Assembly (NCBI GenBank): GCA_948470475.1
Contig: OX419338.1
Location: 16,088,257 to 16,152,256, forward strand
Direction of reading: 5' to 3'
DNA: 64,000 nucleotides
DNA from: Galaxea fascicularis
Taxonomy: Eukaryota > Cnidaria > Anthozoa > Scleractinia > Euphylliidae
The position numbers were made by a program, and so were the translations under genes. The notes under the pieces are model-generated. The model did not search any database, was not told the origin of the DNA, and saw only the letters and a list, made by a program, of their open reading frames with translations. Every line of letters begins with the position of its first letter. The first letter of the stretch is position 1. Below are positions 45,499 to 60,400 of this stretch, one piece after another.

Positions 45499-48400
45499 GT
45501 ATGAGCATAACGGTCTTGTTGTTTTTATTATTTCTCGAAACTTCCTTTAGCTGAGATTCTTATAGTAGTGCAAATTATAACAATAGTGTCAGCCTTGTAA
45601 CAACATGATATAATAGTTATAATAGTCTAGGCAAAGGAGGTCAAAATAACTGAAGCTAAGAGTTACGCAGTCTTATTACCGAAAAATCTTTGGAAATGTA
45701 TTTACCGACTGACATTAATTTTTGAGGGGCGAAATTTAACGTCTCAGTTACAGAAAGAAAAGTTTAAAAACTTAGAACTTGGAAGTCGAAAGAGGGAGCA
45801 AAACATTTTGGATAGAATTTGTTTGAGGGGCATTTATATTCCCAATTTTAGTACTTGTTCAAAGTATATATATATTTTAATTTTCAAATGACATTCATGT
45901 CTCTTTGAAGGCCATAAACCGCCATTCAAGTGCCTTCCCCTTAATTGCTAGAATGACATTAAGCTTCATTCAATAGTTTGCAGATATAGATGTTTATTTA
46001 GCTCAACTTATTTTAACACTGTACAAATACGGTGCAATCAGCATTTGCTTTTTGTACAGTACACTGCAGGTGTCGTATGAAATATGCAATGTTTTGATTT
46101 TCAGTACACCATGATTTGTTGGTAGCGCGTTGAGTAATGGCAAACATTCTATCACTCAATCTTGCACACTCACCTTATTCAAGCTAAGGTGACCTGCAGC
46201 TGCATTTTTAACATTGTTATCCTGAGAAATTGCGCAGAATCTTGCCTGATCCTCAGCTGATGAGCCAGTAGGCCATAGGCAGAGATGGCTAAAATCAGTA
46301 AATATTCTTTAAGATTTAGCAGGATAAAATTGTATCATTCAACACATTGAAAATTTTAAATGAAGACGATGTTAAAAATGTTTATTCTTATACCACACGA
46401 ATTAGAATACACGATTTTTACATGTATATTTGCTGGAAATTTACATAATAATAATAATAATAATAATAATTTATAAGTTGTATAGCCCTATTTACATGTA
46501 CAGATCGATAGTGCTTTACACTGAATAAAAATAAAACCTTATATGTCTAAATAAAATTTACAGCAGAATATAATGTCCCTAATGTGCAAATGAAATATAT
46601 TAAAGTTAATGATTACTAAAAGCTTCATTAAATAGAAATGTTTTAATAGCTTTTTAAAATTTATCTAAACTCTCAATCAATCTAATTTCATGAGGAAGTC
46701 TGTTCCATAGGTATGGTGCTGCTGCCTGAAAAGACCGAGCTCCAAATGTCTTCAGCATCTTACCCTTAGGGGGCTCTAAGTAAAGAAAGATCGAAGACAA
46801 TAAGAGGATTTTGATTTAATAGTTAAGAGACTGTTAATATATGACGGAGCTAGATTACGAACCGCCTTAAAAGTAAATAGAATAATTTTAAATTTAATGC
46901 GAGCCTGGATTGGGAGCCAATGTAAGTCATATAGAATAGGAGTAATGTGCGAGTGCTTTCCAACATTCATAATCAATCTAGCAGCAGCATTCTGTACATG
47001 TTGTACTTTAGCTATCTGTTCCTTTGAGGCATCATACAAAAGGCTGTTACAATAATCTAATCTATTCGTTACAAATGCATGAACCAAAGTATGGAGACTG
47101 TCTTTGTGTAAATATTTCTTAATGCTACTAATGTTATGAAGATAAAAGAATGCAGAATTGCAAACATTTGTAATATGCTTCGACATGCTTAAGTTAGCGT
47201 CAAACCAACAACCCAAATTTTTAACAGTGGAACTGTTATTAATTGTTGAGTTGCCAACGGAGATGCTGATTGGCTGTAGTTTAGCTAATTGTTACTATTA
47301 AAATCAGTTCAGTCTTGCTATCATTAATCAACAGTTTATCATGAATCATCGACTTCCTGATCAATCTTTTCAATGCTGTTTTCCATTGCTTGCAAGACTT
47401 GGACTTGAGATGTACTATTATAGGTTTAAAACTTAGGTACATGCATACGATTTTATTAAGAGTTGTTTTTTTTTTCAGCACATTGATAGCAAAGCACAAT
47501 TTACAAAATAATACAGAGTTTGTTAAAGGAATAAAATGGAAAAACCACCATTTTTCTTCCTGACACACAAAATTAGGTATATCACAGAATATCTGTTGAG
47601 TATGTTGTAGTTCAATTTTATCCTTGGTTTCAAAATTTTTCCTCCTTTGTTTTTGGCTATGGTATTATGTAATTAGATAATATAATAATATATGATTAGT
47701 TTAAAACAAAGGAGAACAATTTTAAACCAAGGATAAAATGGAACCACAACAAGTACGTGCAGGGAATATCAAATGCAATATGAATATATTTGGACACTGT
47801 CACAGTTTGTTGAATAATAACAGATGATGTTCCCCACAATTTAGTATGATAATAATTTTATTGTGAATTATTATTCAATATATTGCAATGCCAATTTCCA
47901 AAGATGGTCATAAAGAGCACTCAATATTTGTTGTGCATACTCAACAAGAATCCTGTGTTGTGGAGAAAAAAGGCTCCTTAATTCCATCTTTTGTAATAAA
48001 CTCAGTAAACTGTGTTTGTTTGCAATGTATTGAATAATAAAACCATTATCCTGCTCAATCTTGCAGACTATCCCCTAATTATTGCCAACTCAGCTAATGT
48101 CCTTACATATTGGTTCACTGTATCAGGGGATACTCTGTGTGATTTCACAGGATATTATAAAAAATTGACAATTCCTTGAAAACCCCTTTCCATCCACTTT
48201 TGATTTAGCTGTTAACATTAACTACTCAGAAAGGCAAAATCCTGTCTCTAAATTTCCTATGAGCCATACAAAGTCTGTGCCTGTACATGTATTGACAGTA
48301 GAGTACAAGGTTGTTAGGTTTGAGTTTCTGAATATTTCCCTGACATAGTGTTAACAGTAAAATCTAAGAATGATTGTATTCCTAACATGGACAACATTTC

Positions 48401-51400
48401 CAGGAAATTCAATGTGACAGCACTCATGTAAGTGTGGGAGGTTATCCTCCACTGGAAGTCTAAAAAAGCAGGTTGCATGCTTCAGTTAAAAATAAGTAGT
48501 GAGTCATGTAATGTATCATTGATCCTATGATAAAATGTGTTGTTTTAGGTAGAGTATACAATGTGACACCTTACTTGGAGTTCCACCCTGGAGGTATACC
48601 AGAAATCATGAGAGGTGTTGGAAGGGATGGTACAGACCTTTTTGATGAGGTGCGGACTTGTTATTCACCTCAACAGAAACACTTAACTCCAATTAACTAC
48701 TAATTATTAATCAAGAGTCAGGTCTTTACGGGAAAATCTCAAACTGAAGCCTTACAATATTGACCAAGCAATAGTGAGGTCAATGTAGCCAGCCAAGGTT
48801 TGAGATTTTCCCGTAAAGGCCAAATGTTCCAGGTTAATACGTTGTTTATTATATGGCTTAACCATTTAAATGCTAAGAGATAATTAATGCTTTGAGATTT
48901 TCCCGTAAAGACCAAACGTTCCAGGTTAATAAGTTGTTTATTGTATGGCTTAACCATTTAAATGCTAAGAGTGATAAGCATCCTTGTAATTTCAACACTT
49001 TATCAAGCAGTGGTGATGAGAATTAAGCACAGCATCACCCAAGATGAATTTGCTTGATATTTTAACAACTTTCCCAGATCTATGGGAAATGTTTAGGGGC
49101 CTGCAAGAATGATCAATTAATGAGAACTTGAATTTTGATCTTCTAAGGGTTTAAAGTGCCTATGAAGTAAAAAGTTATGTTTGGTGATAAATATTGAAGA
49201 AATATTGAAGTGATGCCATTCAAACTTGGCACTAGTGATGTAAGTTAGGTAAGACACAAAATTACACCCATGTTGCTGTTACCATGACAACAGTTGTGCT
49301 TCCTGGTCTATTTCATGCATCATTCACTTTTCACAATTTTGTCTTAGTTAAGCATTGTTTTCGTGTACCTGTGATGAGGTGGTTAAGAGACATAAGGTGA
49401 TATGGGTATTACATGTGTTTCAAGTAGGACCATCTGTCACTCCTCATCTGTTCAAAATTGGAGATATTTGATTCATGGCAAAGAAAGCCTGAGACCAAGG
49501 GTGTTGCCATGGCAACATCTCAGCAGGTATCATTTTGCTTCATTCCTGACATTCATTACTGGAAACTGCCAAGTTTGAATGACATCACTCAGATATTTCC
49601 AATTTTGAGATATTATCAATTTTGTGATTCATCTTCTTCCTTGAACCACTAATGGCATCATCAATTTTAAGCAAAAACTTTAATATCTCGGGAATAATAA
49701 AAAAATCTTTCAAAAAGGAAAGTGCTGTTCTTACTCACTTTGAAAAACCTTTCAAATAAGGAATCATATTTTTTACTCAATATGCACTTTAAAGGGTAAA
49801 AAAGAAACAACTTTGTTTTTGCATAATTCGTAATCGGCCTGTAGACATTATGGGAGAATAATGCCCTAGCACTTAGCCAATCAGAGTGTGTGTTACATGT
49901 ATGTCAGTTACAAGCACAGTCCTTCAAATTAAAAATCAATAGAATGATCAATATTTTATGTGAATGATTGATTTGCAGACACATAAATGGGTAAATGCAG
50001 AATCAATGCTTGAGAAGTGCTTTATTGGTCCACTCAAAGGGGACAGCGTGGTTAAGATGAAACCTAGAACAGGTGCATTAACACATACATGTACATGTAT
50101 ACCATTTTACTTGCTGCCACACCTTAGTATTGTTTCTTTGTCCTTGTCTTTGCTCTTTCAGAACTTTACCAGTGATGCTTGATTTTATAAAACTACATGT
50201 ACAGTGTAGACATAAATCACAGAAGTTAAGCCACTAGCGGCCAGATTCACGAGGCCCAGTGTTAAGTTAGAAATTAATGTCTCCCAAGTATTGTTTTCTC
50301 ACAATAGGCCACTGTTTTGTTATGCTAGAAAACAATTCTTGGGATACATCTTAACTTAGGATGGCTTGGAACCTTAATCTGGCCCCTTGGCAGATAAGCT
50401 GTTGAACTTTTTTTTAGTATAAAATCTCAATATTTTGGAAATAAATCAATATGTTATTGAAAGTGGACTTGTGACTGAACTAGCTCTTATATTCAGTTTT
50501 CTTAAGGGTTCATTTGGAAGTGAAATGCACCATTTTGAAAGCAATAATTTGAAAACTTGCCAGTATGCCTTATCCCCAAAAGTGGGGCATGCACTGCCAC
50601 AAACCTTTTGATCCCCAATATATCAACACATGTATTCTCCTTACGCATAATTTCATGCTACATGTGGGGATAATTTGTACATACCGGTACACTGTAAATT
50701 TAAACTCAACTGATCTCTGGTGCTCATTTCCTCATGCCTTGTATTACTGACAAACAAGTAAATTTTTATGATCAGGAGAAGTTAGTTGGTAGTCTCTTTT
50801 GGGATACAAAGGGTTTTAAAAGGGTGTGTCTGCTTACTTGTAAACAAGACTGTGTTCCTTTCAGAATAACTGTCTCGCTGTCGTTGCTTTTTACATTTAA
50901 GAAAAGTTTTTTGTTAACTTTACATGTATATGCTCACCATTTCATGGAGTTTGACTGATATGGTCTGATAATTAATTTTACTAATTATTTTTGTTTTGTT
51001 TGTTTGTTTGTTTTTTTGCAGGCTCTGGAAAATCCCTGAATGTTTCCTCTGCTTCTCTAAAATCCCACAATAGTCTTTTTGTCCCTGGTGCACAAGGTGA
51101 GCGCAATATTAAAGAGTTCTGGGTTGAATTTACCTACATGTATTACGTTCCTTTCTGTAGCTTTAATTGGGTGACAAATCGTTGATAAATCTTGGTCTTG
51201 ACAATCTTAACCTTTACTATATGAATGAAAGTAAGTCCATCTTTAGGCCTCCCTAGGGTAGAGCTGTACCACTGATGCACTACTACATGCACTAGTGGTG
51301 GATACAGTTGACATTTTGGATAGCCTCTTTGGGTGTTTATAGGTTTGTAGGCAAGCAGTCTTGGTTCTTTCATCATTTTTGTATTTTTATGGGACATTTT

Positions 51401-54400
51401 GAGTTATACCTGAATTTTAGGTACTAGCCTTTTGTTAGTGGTTGGGGGAGGAGTACCAGGCTTAGTAACTTGACCTTACATGTAATTTGACACCCTTGGG
51501 TCACCCTCCTACAGTTAAAGGCAAATTCTCAGGCACTGTTTTATTGACTGTTCCTTACAGGTGCTTGTATAGGTGTTCTTCAATTTATAATGCAAAATAT
51601 TATTGCTCTTGGCAAAAAATAATAGTTTCAACTGATTTTTTACAAGATATTAGTACTTGTACTGACTACACTGTAACAGGCTCTTTTTGTTAAGAATCAT
51701 TACGTGGGATGCGTACTAGGCAGACCACATATAAAGATTCGGGCGAGTTTCGTCGTCATTGTAGTCTCATACGACTATTAGCCACGTGCTTTTGCTTCTC
51801 ACTGAAGTTAAGCCCTGCTGGCCGGGGTTACTACTCGGATGGGTGACCTTACATGTATCTGAAACCGGTGTTGTTGGCCTTTTTTTTTTTCCTGGTCGTC
51901 TTTTTTCGATTTTATTTCTGTACTTTAAGGAACCATGTGACGCTGAAATCGCCAAACAGTGCTGCTAGCTGATCAGCCACGGTTCCTCTTTCTAAACGTG
52001 CGCATTTGTCATTTGTCATTTCTCACAGGGCTGTGACACAGTGAAGTATTTGAATGATTGAAAAGAGATTGATTTGTTCCATTCATTACCTTAGTTTCGT
52101 GTTTTCAACTGTGAATAATTTACATTCTAATTGAGTGTGACAAGCTTTGTAATCTTTGTATTTGTCCTAACGAAAAGAAAACGATATTTTTAAGTTTGAC
52201 TCTTTTGCATTTTGTACGCTTGACTGTTTTGACACAAATTTGCATAGTTTGACATTTGATCAAGCAAGATTACGAGACTTGGTATGGGGGTCAGACAGCG
52301 CAACATTCATAGGCATTTCAGATATTTGAGAGAGAAATCTCCTCAAGTAAATCATAACAGGGATAAAGTTGATTGGTGTTTTTGGATGGTGTTAAATGAC
52401 TTTATTTTTTCTTACTGTCCACCGCACGCACTTGACGCGGAACAAATAACCTCGAAATGAAAGTGCCGAATATTTTTTCGATCATGGTTTGATCAGCAAA
52501 TTTGTATCGAATGCATCACTGGTGGCGAGGAGACTAGTTAACCATCATGTGTTTGTCATGCTGTACTGAGTCATCATTAAATTCCCATTGTCCACGTATA
52601 ACCAAAGTGACTGTGTGTACACATTCATCAACCAATACATCCCATGTTAATGCCCCCAGGCATCTTGTTTCATTTAAAGTGCATTAATCTAATCCAGAGT
52701 TTCTGTGTTTACCTGTAGGTGCATTCTGTGTGCTTTTTGATTATTATCAGAATGTACAGTGTAACAAGCTGATTTATCATTGTTTCTTTCAGCTGATGGA
52801 TTTGCTGTGCCAGTTCCTCCTCAAAACTCACCAGATCCACGGTAATAACATGTAATATTAATGAATGGTTTTTCACATTGGCAGATCCTGTACATACATA
52901 ATTTGCATGTAGACAGAGTTTATAAGTTTTAGTCAGCTCTCAGAAATTATATAACATGTACGTGTACAACACTGTTGGCTGAGTTTCATTCCATGCCAGC
53001 ACTGCACATGACTATGTAATTGGTGACACACAACTAAAACTGATACAATAATTACAATAATTATTGTGCAATTATTAATTAATCAACAACTACAAACTCT
53101 AAACATATCTAATCTGGATGAAAATATTTGTACATTGGACAGCCTCACTTGACAGTGTTTTTTTGCTTCCCTTTTACATGTACAGTGGTTATCAGCTACA
53201 GCTGTAGGCCTTTGAAAGGCATTTGATTCATCTCTGCAGCGACATTTCTGCATGTTAATCTCTGTGTCAAAAGAAATAGCTGTCAACTTTACTTGCCAAC
53301 CAGGCAAAACACTGACGAAACGTGTGGGAGCTTTGTTTGAACTCAACTTAAGCCATGAACTTGACCCATGCTACAATAATATTGAAATGGTGCAGATGGA
53401 CCAATCACCTTGGTTTTGGTTTCTTAAGAGCAATTTAGACGGTACAATTTGTAGCGCATCTTGGTGTATGCAACACAATGTACAGTGTAGAACAAAGTTG
53501 TGTTGTGTAAATGCTCCTCCAATTTCTCTACCAGTCAGATGCACGAGGCCGGGGTTAATTTGTCGTAGGATTTTGAATCATGTTTTAAAACCATACACAA
53601 TATTATTGTTAGGTATAGGTAATATTGAATGTTGTATACTATTTTTTGAATGGCTCGAGCAGCGCACTCTACAGAAGTTGCATGCAACAGTCGTAAGCAA
53701 AACTCGTACCATCTAAATCGCTCTTTAGGATTCCAAAGCACACAATAGGACACATGGATTGAACTTTCTCTGTTATTAATACATACTCATATACTGTGTT
53801 TTGTTACATCACCAATAATTAAGTTTTTAAATGAACCCTTATCTACTAGTTTTTTTTTCCTTACAGTTATGACTGGTACCAAAATGACAAAATAGTCACA
53901 ATATCAGTTTATATCAAGAAAAAGGTTAGAGAGCTAATTGTTTCTTCTTTAAAATGTACCAAGTGATGTGCCATTTATTTTGCAGAGTTGTTTAGAATAA
54001 TAATATTCCGAATTTGTGGTCTTTCCCTTGTAGTATATTTGATTTAGACTTGCTGAGTTTCAGCCAGTGCATAAAAATGGTCAAAGTACGTCATTTAGAC
54101 CAATAAAATCAAACGTACAGCTCTACATCTACAGTATAAAAATATAGAGGTTCAATCATACTTTATGAAACAAGTCATATTAATAGATAAGCATAAAAAA
54201 GTGCTTGTATTTACAGCTGTGCATCTGAGTCAATCTTTGACACATGTTGTACAGTTGATGTTTATCTCATGTGCATTTTGGTTAAAATTTTAGTGTAGAT
54301 TGTTAACAATAACACGGTATAATTGTTTGTGTTACAGGAAGTCAAGATTGAAGATGTCATATTAGAATTAAAAGATGGAAAAGACTTCAGTGCAGTGTTC

Positions 54401-57400
54401 ATTTTAGGAGAAAAAAGCTTTCAAATACATCTAGGTACATGTCTAAAACAGTTACATGTTATTTGCATTCTTTGAGACAACTATTACTCATATTAATCAA
54501 TAGATTACATCAATTTTTTATTTGTTGCCAACTACCAAGAAAGGAAAAGAACTGTCTTCAGATATTATTATGAAAGTTTAATAGACAGTGAGAACTAAAA
54601 ATAATTACTGCAACGAAGTTATTATAGGCATTAATTTTTTTTTTGACTTGAAACAACTTCTAATGAAATTCTCTTTCTTCTTAATAGCACTCAGCAATGT
54701 TGTTAGTCGTCAACAAGGTGTGTCTGTACTCTATGGTAGCATAGGTTACTTTGTCTTGAAAAGACATACATTTTGGTAATGCACTCACCTACAGTAAAAG
54801 AGGGGAGTAAGGAGTGGCATGGGGGGGGGGGGCTAAGGAGGGGAGGGGGAAGGGGGGAGCTATACACAGATTAGTAGCAGTATGTTTTACAAGTATTTCC
54901 AAATTTGACAGTCAAGCAACCCCGGGCTGAATATCACTGGATGTTCTTCAAGTTTACAGGGAAATAGATCATTGCAAGTAAGGGGATTGTTTTTAAGTTA
55001 TGTGTTGTTTGAATGAATTGTTGAAGAGGGCAGGGGTGGTTAAACAAAATTTGAAAGCCAAAAGCCCTGTATAATTAAACATCTTGGCACTTTTGTGCAA
55101 CGTGCCCGTAGTTTCTGATCATGGGCAACAGTTGTGCTATCTAAGTGGGGCCTTAAGCCAAGTAAGTGTATACGTGTATTGTAGTAACAAACGTCTTAAA
55201 CTGACCCATGGCCATCTTAATTGTTTATTTTTCTAACAGTGCGCATAACTGGAGAAAGTGGAAAAGTGGACATTCTTTTAACAAAAGAGACAGCAGGAGT
55301 ACGGTGGGCTGACTTAGGTCAAGGTCTACACGGCAATAATTCGCATAAGTTACTGAAGGATAGGGGTATGCTATTCTTTTTATGATTTGTAAAAAGAAAA
55401 TATATACAGGGCTCGAAACTGACTTTTCAGCTTACTAGCCCAGTGGCTAGTGCACATGTTTTGTAATAACATTTTTCACCGGCCAAAATGCCTAATGAAG
55501 CGCAAACCATACTAACCAAAACGGAATTTTTTCTGTGGCTAACTGGCTACCGTTAGTCTCGAGCCCTGAGATATCTGCGAGGAAGGTTCGCACTTTTGCC
55601 GAAATCACTATTGGAAATCTATTCGTGAACAAAATTTTCCTTCCTTTAATTTCCTTTAAAACCAAAACCAATGCAATTACTTTGACCAATCACAAGAGAC
55701 GAAGACAGTTCACAGAACCAATCAGAATAGGCCATTTCCGAGTTCATGTCTGCCTCGTCTTCAAAGCGAGTCTAAGTGCGAAGTTTTTGTGATGGTAATT
55801 AGTTCTACTTTACATATGAATGAAAACTAATTTTCATCACAAAAACTTCGCACTTAGACTCGCTTTGAAGACGAGGCAGACATGAACTCGGAAATGGCCT
55901 ATTTGAAGGAATGAAAAGCGCCGGGAAATGCGCGCGTGCGAATCGGGATTGCTTTTGGTTCTGCTTCTCATTGGCTAAGAGAGTGGCGCGAGTTTTGTCA
56001 GCCAATCACAGAGTTAAGTTATGGAAAACCAAAAGCAGACGTGTATTACTTTTGACATTCCATTTTGTCACTCTAACTGCGAATCACGCCATTGGATGGA
56101 GTGTTGCTTTTGGTGATCATAAAGGCCAGGGTTAAACTCATGGTCAAGCCTGTTTTCTTGTTGTTTAACTGGATAAGTTGATCATAACTGCAAAGATCTC
56201 ATGATTTGTTGCGCAGAGTCCAGACTGTGGGATTGCAGAGTCATATCAGTTGAGTCTATCACACATAACTGTAAACTGTTCGGCTGTGAGCTGCCTGATG
56301 GGGTTATAATGAGAGTTCCTATTGGACACCATATACACATGCACAGGGATGTTGAAGGTATGTCTTAAGTTGAGTGATAACACTATTAGTATGTAGCAAT
56401 CTTAACAGTCATCTGTTGAACTTTTTGAGCTGGTTAGAGTGGATTTCAATTGAGTGTCCAAAGTAAATTGCGTTTGCTTTGGTTTTTTGCATTGCTGCGC
56501 TCTGTGATTGCCCATCAAAACTCGCGCCTCTTTTTCAACCAATGAAAACAAAGCCAAAACCAAGCGCGACTTGTACGAGCGCATTTTCCCGCGCTTTACG
56601 CCGGTTGCATGTAATTGCTTTGAATTCTGATTGGTTCATTGCACTGTTTCCATCTGTTGTGATTGGTCAGATTAATTGCTTTGGTTTTGATTTTACGACA
56701 CTCAATTGAAAACCGTTCGATTTAAACGATTTTTAGACGGGGACAACAAAACCACAGTCTTAGTAAAATTCAATCTGCCTAACTGTACCACAACGTTCAA
56801 ACATCTCTTTTCAGTTATCTGTTAGTTTCCCTTTGTTTAGACTCGTGCACTTTCAAAGGTCTTTTTTGGCCAGAAACGTACCCGAATATTAATTTTTCCC
56901 CACCGTTGGCCTCTTGCGTGTTAAGGCCCTGGCAAACGAGGACACATTGTTGCTCATGATTGTTTCCATGCTGCGCAAACTGGGAAACATTTGTTGCGGA
57001 CACAGAATGTTTCTGAACAAAATCAGAAACATTTTTGTGTCCGCAACAAATGTTGCGCGAGCGGGCAAATGGGGAAACATTTGTGTCGGCAACAATGTGT
57101 CCGCAACAAGGTGTCCTCGTTTGCCAGGGCCTTTATACTTGTGCCCATTGTACGGCTCTTTTTGATTCTAAAAAGCGTGCTTCACTACTTTACAAACTAC
57201 ACTATAAGCCACACTGAAATGACTGCGTCATTGGAGCTTCTACAGTATGTTTGTAGGATTTGCACCACAATGTTCAAACCTCTCCTTTTTCGCCTGTTCG
57301 TTTTCCAGCGCCTCCTTCGAAAATCTGCTTTTATATAGACATTGTGATCTTTCCTGTGTTTTAAAACTAAAGGAAATCAGTAACATTAGTAGAATTTGCC

Positions 57401-60400
57401 GGTGTCCATGGCCTCCTAGCTTTGTAAACGTTCTTTTCTCACAAGTTACAAACTGTGAAGAAATTGTTAATTTTCTTCTCACTTTCAGGCATGCAAATCA
57501 GCCGGCCATACACAGTCGTTCTACCTTCACTGCAAGTGGGTCCAACTGAAAGAGAAAATGACGGCCAGCGTTTTTATCTAATGATAAAAATCTACCCTGG
57601 GGGAACGCTAACACCAACATTGTCTTCTATAGAAGCAGGTCAGTTGAGCTCGACTGATCGGCGCCTGTCAGGTCGGTTTTGACTGTTACCCGTACCTGCA
57701 AGAGATGTTTGTGTGAAATTCCAAACAAGTGGTGATGTTTCTTATTTTCTCTCAGCAACAATATGAAAACAAAGGCAGTGTCGAAGTAAGTGTCACTCGC
57801 ACTATCAGTGAACGAGAGAGAAACGTGAAATCCCAACGCCGTCTAGCCGCAGGTGGTATATCTTAGTCTTATGTAGATGCCAGGCTTCTTTTCAAATACC
57901 AAACTTTCTGTCCACAATCCTCAATTCTTGAAGTACATTGACTTTTCGCTCGAAGCTGGTTCTTTACTGAACTGAAGAAATCCATACTTAAAATCGACCA
58001 TAAACATCAGCGTCTATTACACTACCACTTCAAAGTGTTGCTTCAGGATCCCATCCAATGTTATCATTTGCCTGAAATACCCATAAGAGAGGATACGTGG
58101 CAAAATAGCACACTTGTTGAATATTTTTCATCTTGTATCAGTTTTCAATAGGTGCGGTTACACGGGACACTTTTACCGTGGTAAATTCCCCTTTTACCAC
58201 GGGAAACTGTATTCAGTAGTGTGACCGACGTTTCCCGAGGTAAATTTCCCGTGTTAAATATCCATGGATACGTCAAAAAGATCACACGAAGCGCCCATGA
58301 CATTTAACGTGGTAAGTTGCAATGGTGTTTTGATGCCCAAGGTACAAGAACCAATCACGTTGCTCCGTTTGACAGCAAAGGTTTCTTCGCAGCTTTCTCA
58401 TGGCGGTATCTTGTCGGAATAACGCCGGCCCAACTAATCTACAGATGTGTTCAAAAGTGGCTCTGGAAACCCGAAAGTTTTCTTTCCACCAGCCATCAAG
58501 CGATCTATCATTTAGCAATCTTTCAAACCAAAGCTGTGGTCGAGGAAGACTCCATACACTTCGACGCGCGCGCGCTTTAGTTCCTCGACGTCGAATTTGT
58601 CTAGTTAAGACAGCAGTACTCTGTTGTATCATTGCAAGCAACCGCCACCTTTGAAATTTCCTTCGCATCAAGTATCGCATAAAAAGGTAACCGGAAAGTC
58701 GTCGGCATGATAGCAACGATAGATATGAGGTACGCTAATTCTCTAGAATCAAACTCCATGACCCAAGAAGTTGCGATTCAATTTCCCGCCACATTTGCGT
58801 GACATTTGTTTTACCTTGGGAAATCGCTATTCGCGTGTAACCGCTGGAACCACGGTATACTAAAACCCAAGTGTGATGTACCGCGGGGAAATTTACCACG
58901 GGAAATGCCATTTACTGGGTGTAACCGCATCTTTTGTCTTTCGTAATACAGCACTAATCAATACGCAAGAAAAAGCCTGTCACAGCACACGTTGAATCTC
59001 TTTTACAGGTGACAATGTTCAAATAAGTGATTATTCTGGAGATTTTAAAGAATCCCGACTCAGTGAAGCAAAGGAAATAGTTCTCATTGCTGGAGGGACA
59101 GGTTTGTTGCTATCTTACGTGGCTTTTCAAGTACGTCAGTCAGTCAGTCAGTCAATCAGTCAGTCAGCAACTCACAGCCATTTTCAGTTCATGACGTCAC
59201 ACAGAAATTAATCAACCAGTATGTTCTGGTCATTTCAGCATATTTTTTTAACTTTTTTTTAACTTTACGAGTTACGCTGTAGTTGGATAACTGATCGATC
59301 AATCGATTTGTCTGTCCGTCGGTCGGTCGGTCGCCCGCTCACCCGCTCGCTCGCTCGCTCGCCCGCCCAACCAGCCAGTCAGTCACTCAGTCATTCAATT
59401 ACCTGAAATACGGTTTCAATTTGTCGCACAGGTTTTACCCCAATGATCAGACTTATTCGGCATACTGTCTTGGAGAACTCATCATCTGAAAAGTAAGTAC
59501 TGGCATAACGAGGAAAAGTCCATTTTATTACTATACAGATCTTTTCAAAGATACGACTATAAAGCAAACAGTAAGGCAAGTGTTCCTTCAACCTTGCGTC
59601 AAGCTTTGCCTCACCCATTCTATAGAGGTATTGCAAGCTTTAACCTGTTCCCACATACAAATGCAGATGTTGAAATCCGTCAGATTCTTTGTTATAAAAA
59701 ATACTGAGCAATTTGTCTGGAAGTGTCGTCCGTTTGGGTGTTTCTGTGAGCATCCAATATCATTCATTTTAAGGCCACTAAAAAATGACCGAAAGTTTTT
59801 TTTTAATTGCCTTGTAGGTCCGTAAAGCTCTTGTTTGCAAATAATCAAGAAAGAGACATCTTGTGGAAAAGACAGTTAGATGAGCTCGCCGACGTTGCTT
59901 CTCAGAGGTGAGATGTTTTTCAACGAACGTGCCAACTTATAGTTTTGGTTTTGCGGGAAAATATGAGCTTGATCGGAGTTCAAAAACCGAGAATATACTC
60001 AAGGCCGAACAGTCCTTGCAGTATTTTTCAAGATGTCCTATTGAGAGCCATATTTGTGCAATGTTTACGTTTCAACGACCTTGCACTTCGGACAATTCTT
60101 CAGGAACTACCGGGGGTGGCGAGGAACATTCCGTTGAATAATCGGAATAGAGCTTAGATTCCGTTGTTCGGAGTTGTTTGAAAGCATGGTTATAATGATC
60201 TTCAAGTCTTTCAACTCAATCTGATCGGTAGTAATGAAATAAGTACCAGACGCAAAAACTGTGCTTGTATAGCGATCATGTTACGTTGTGTATTTGAGAG
60301 TAAATGTGTCTATTCTGCCGCAGTGTTTCTGGGTATGTCCAGTTATATCCTTGAAAAATTTAGCCTTTGAACAGGCTTCTTATTAGTGGTGGTATTTGGT

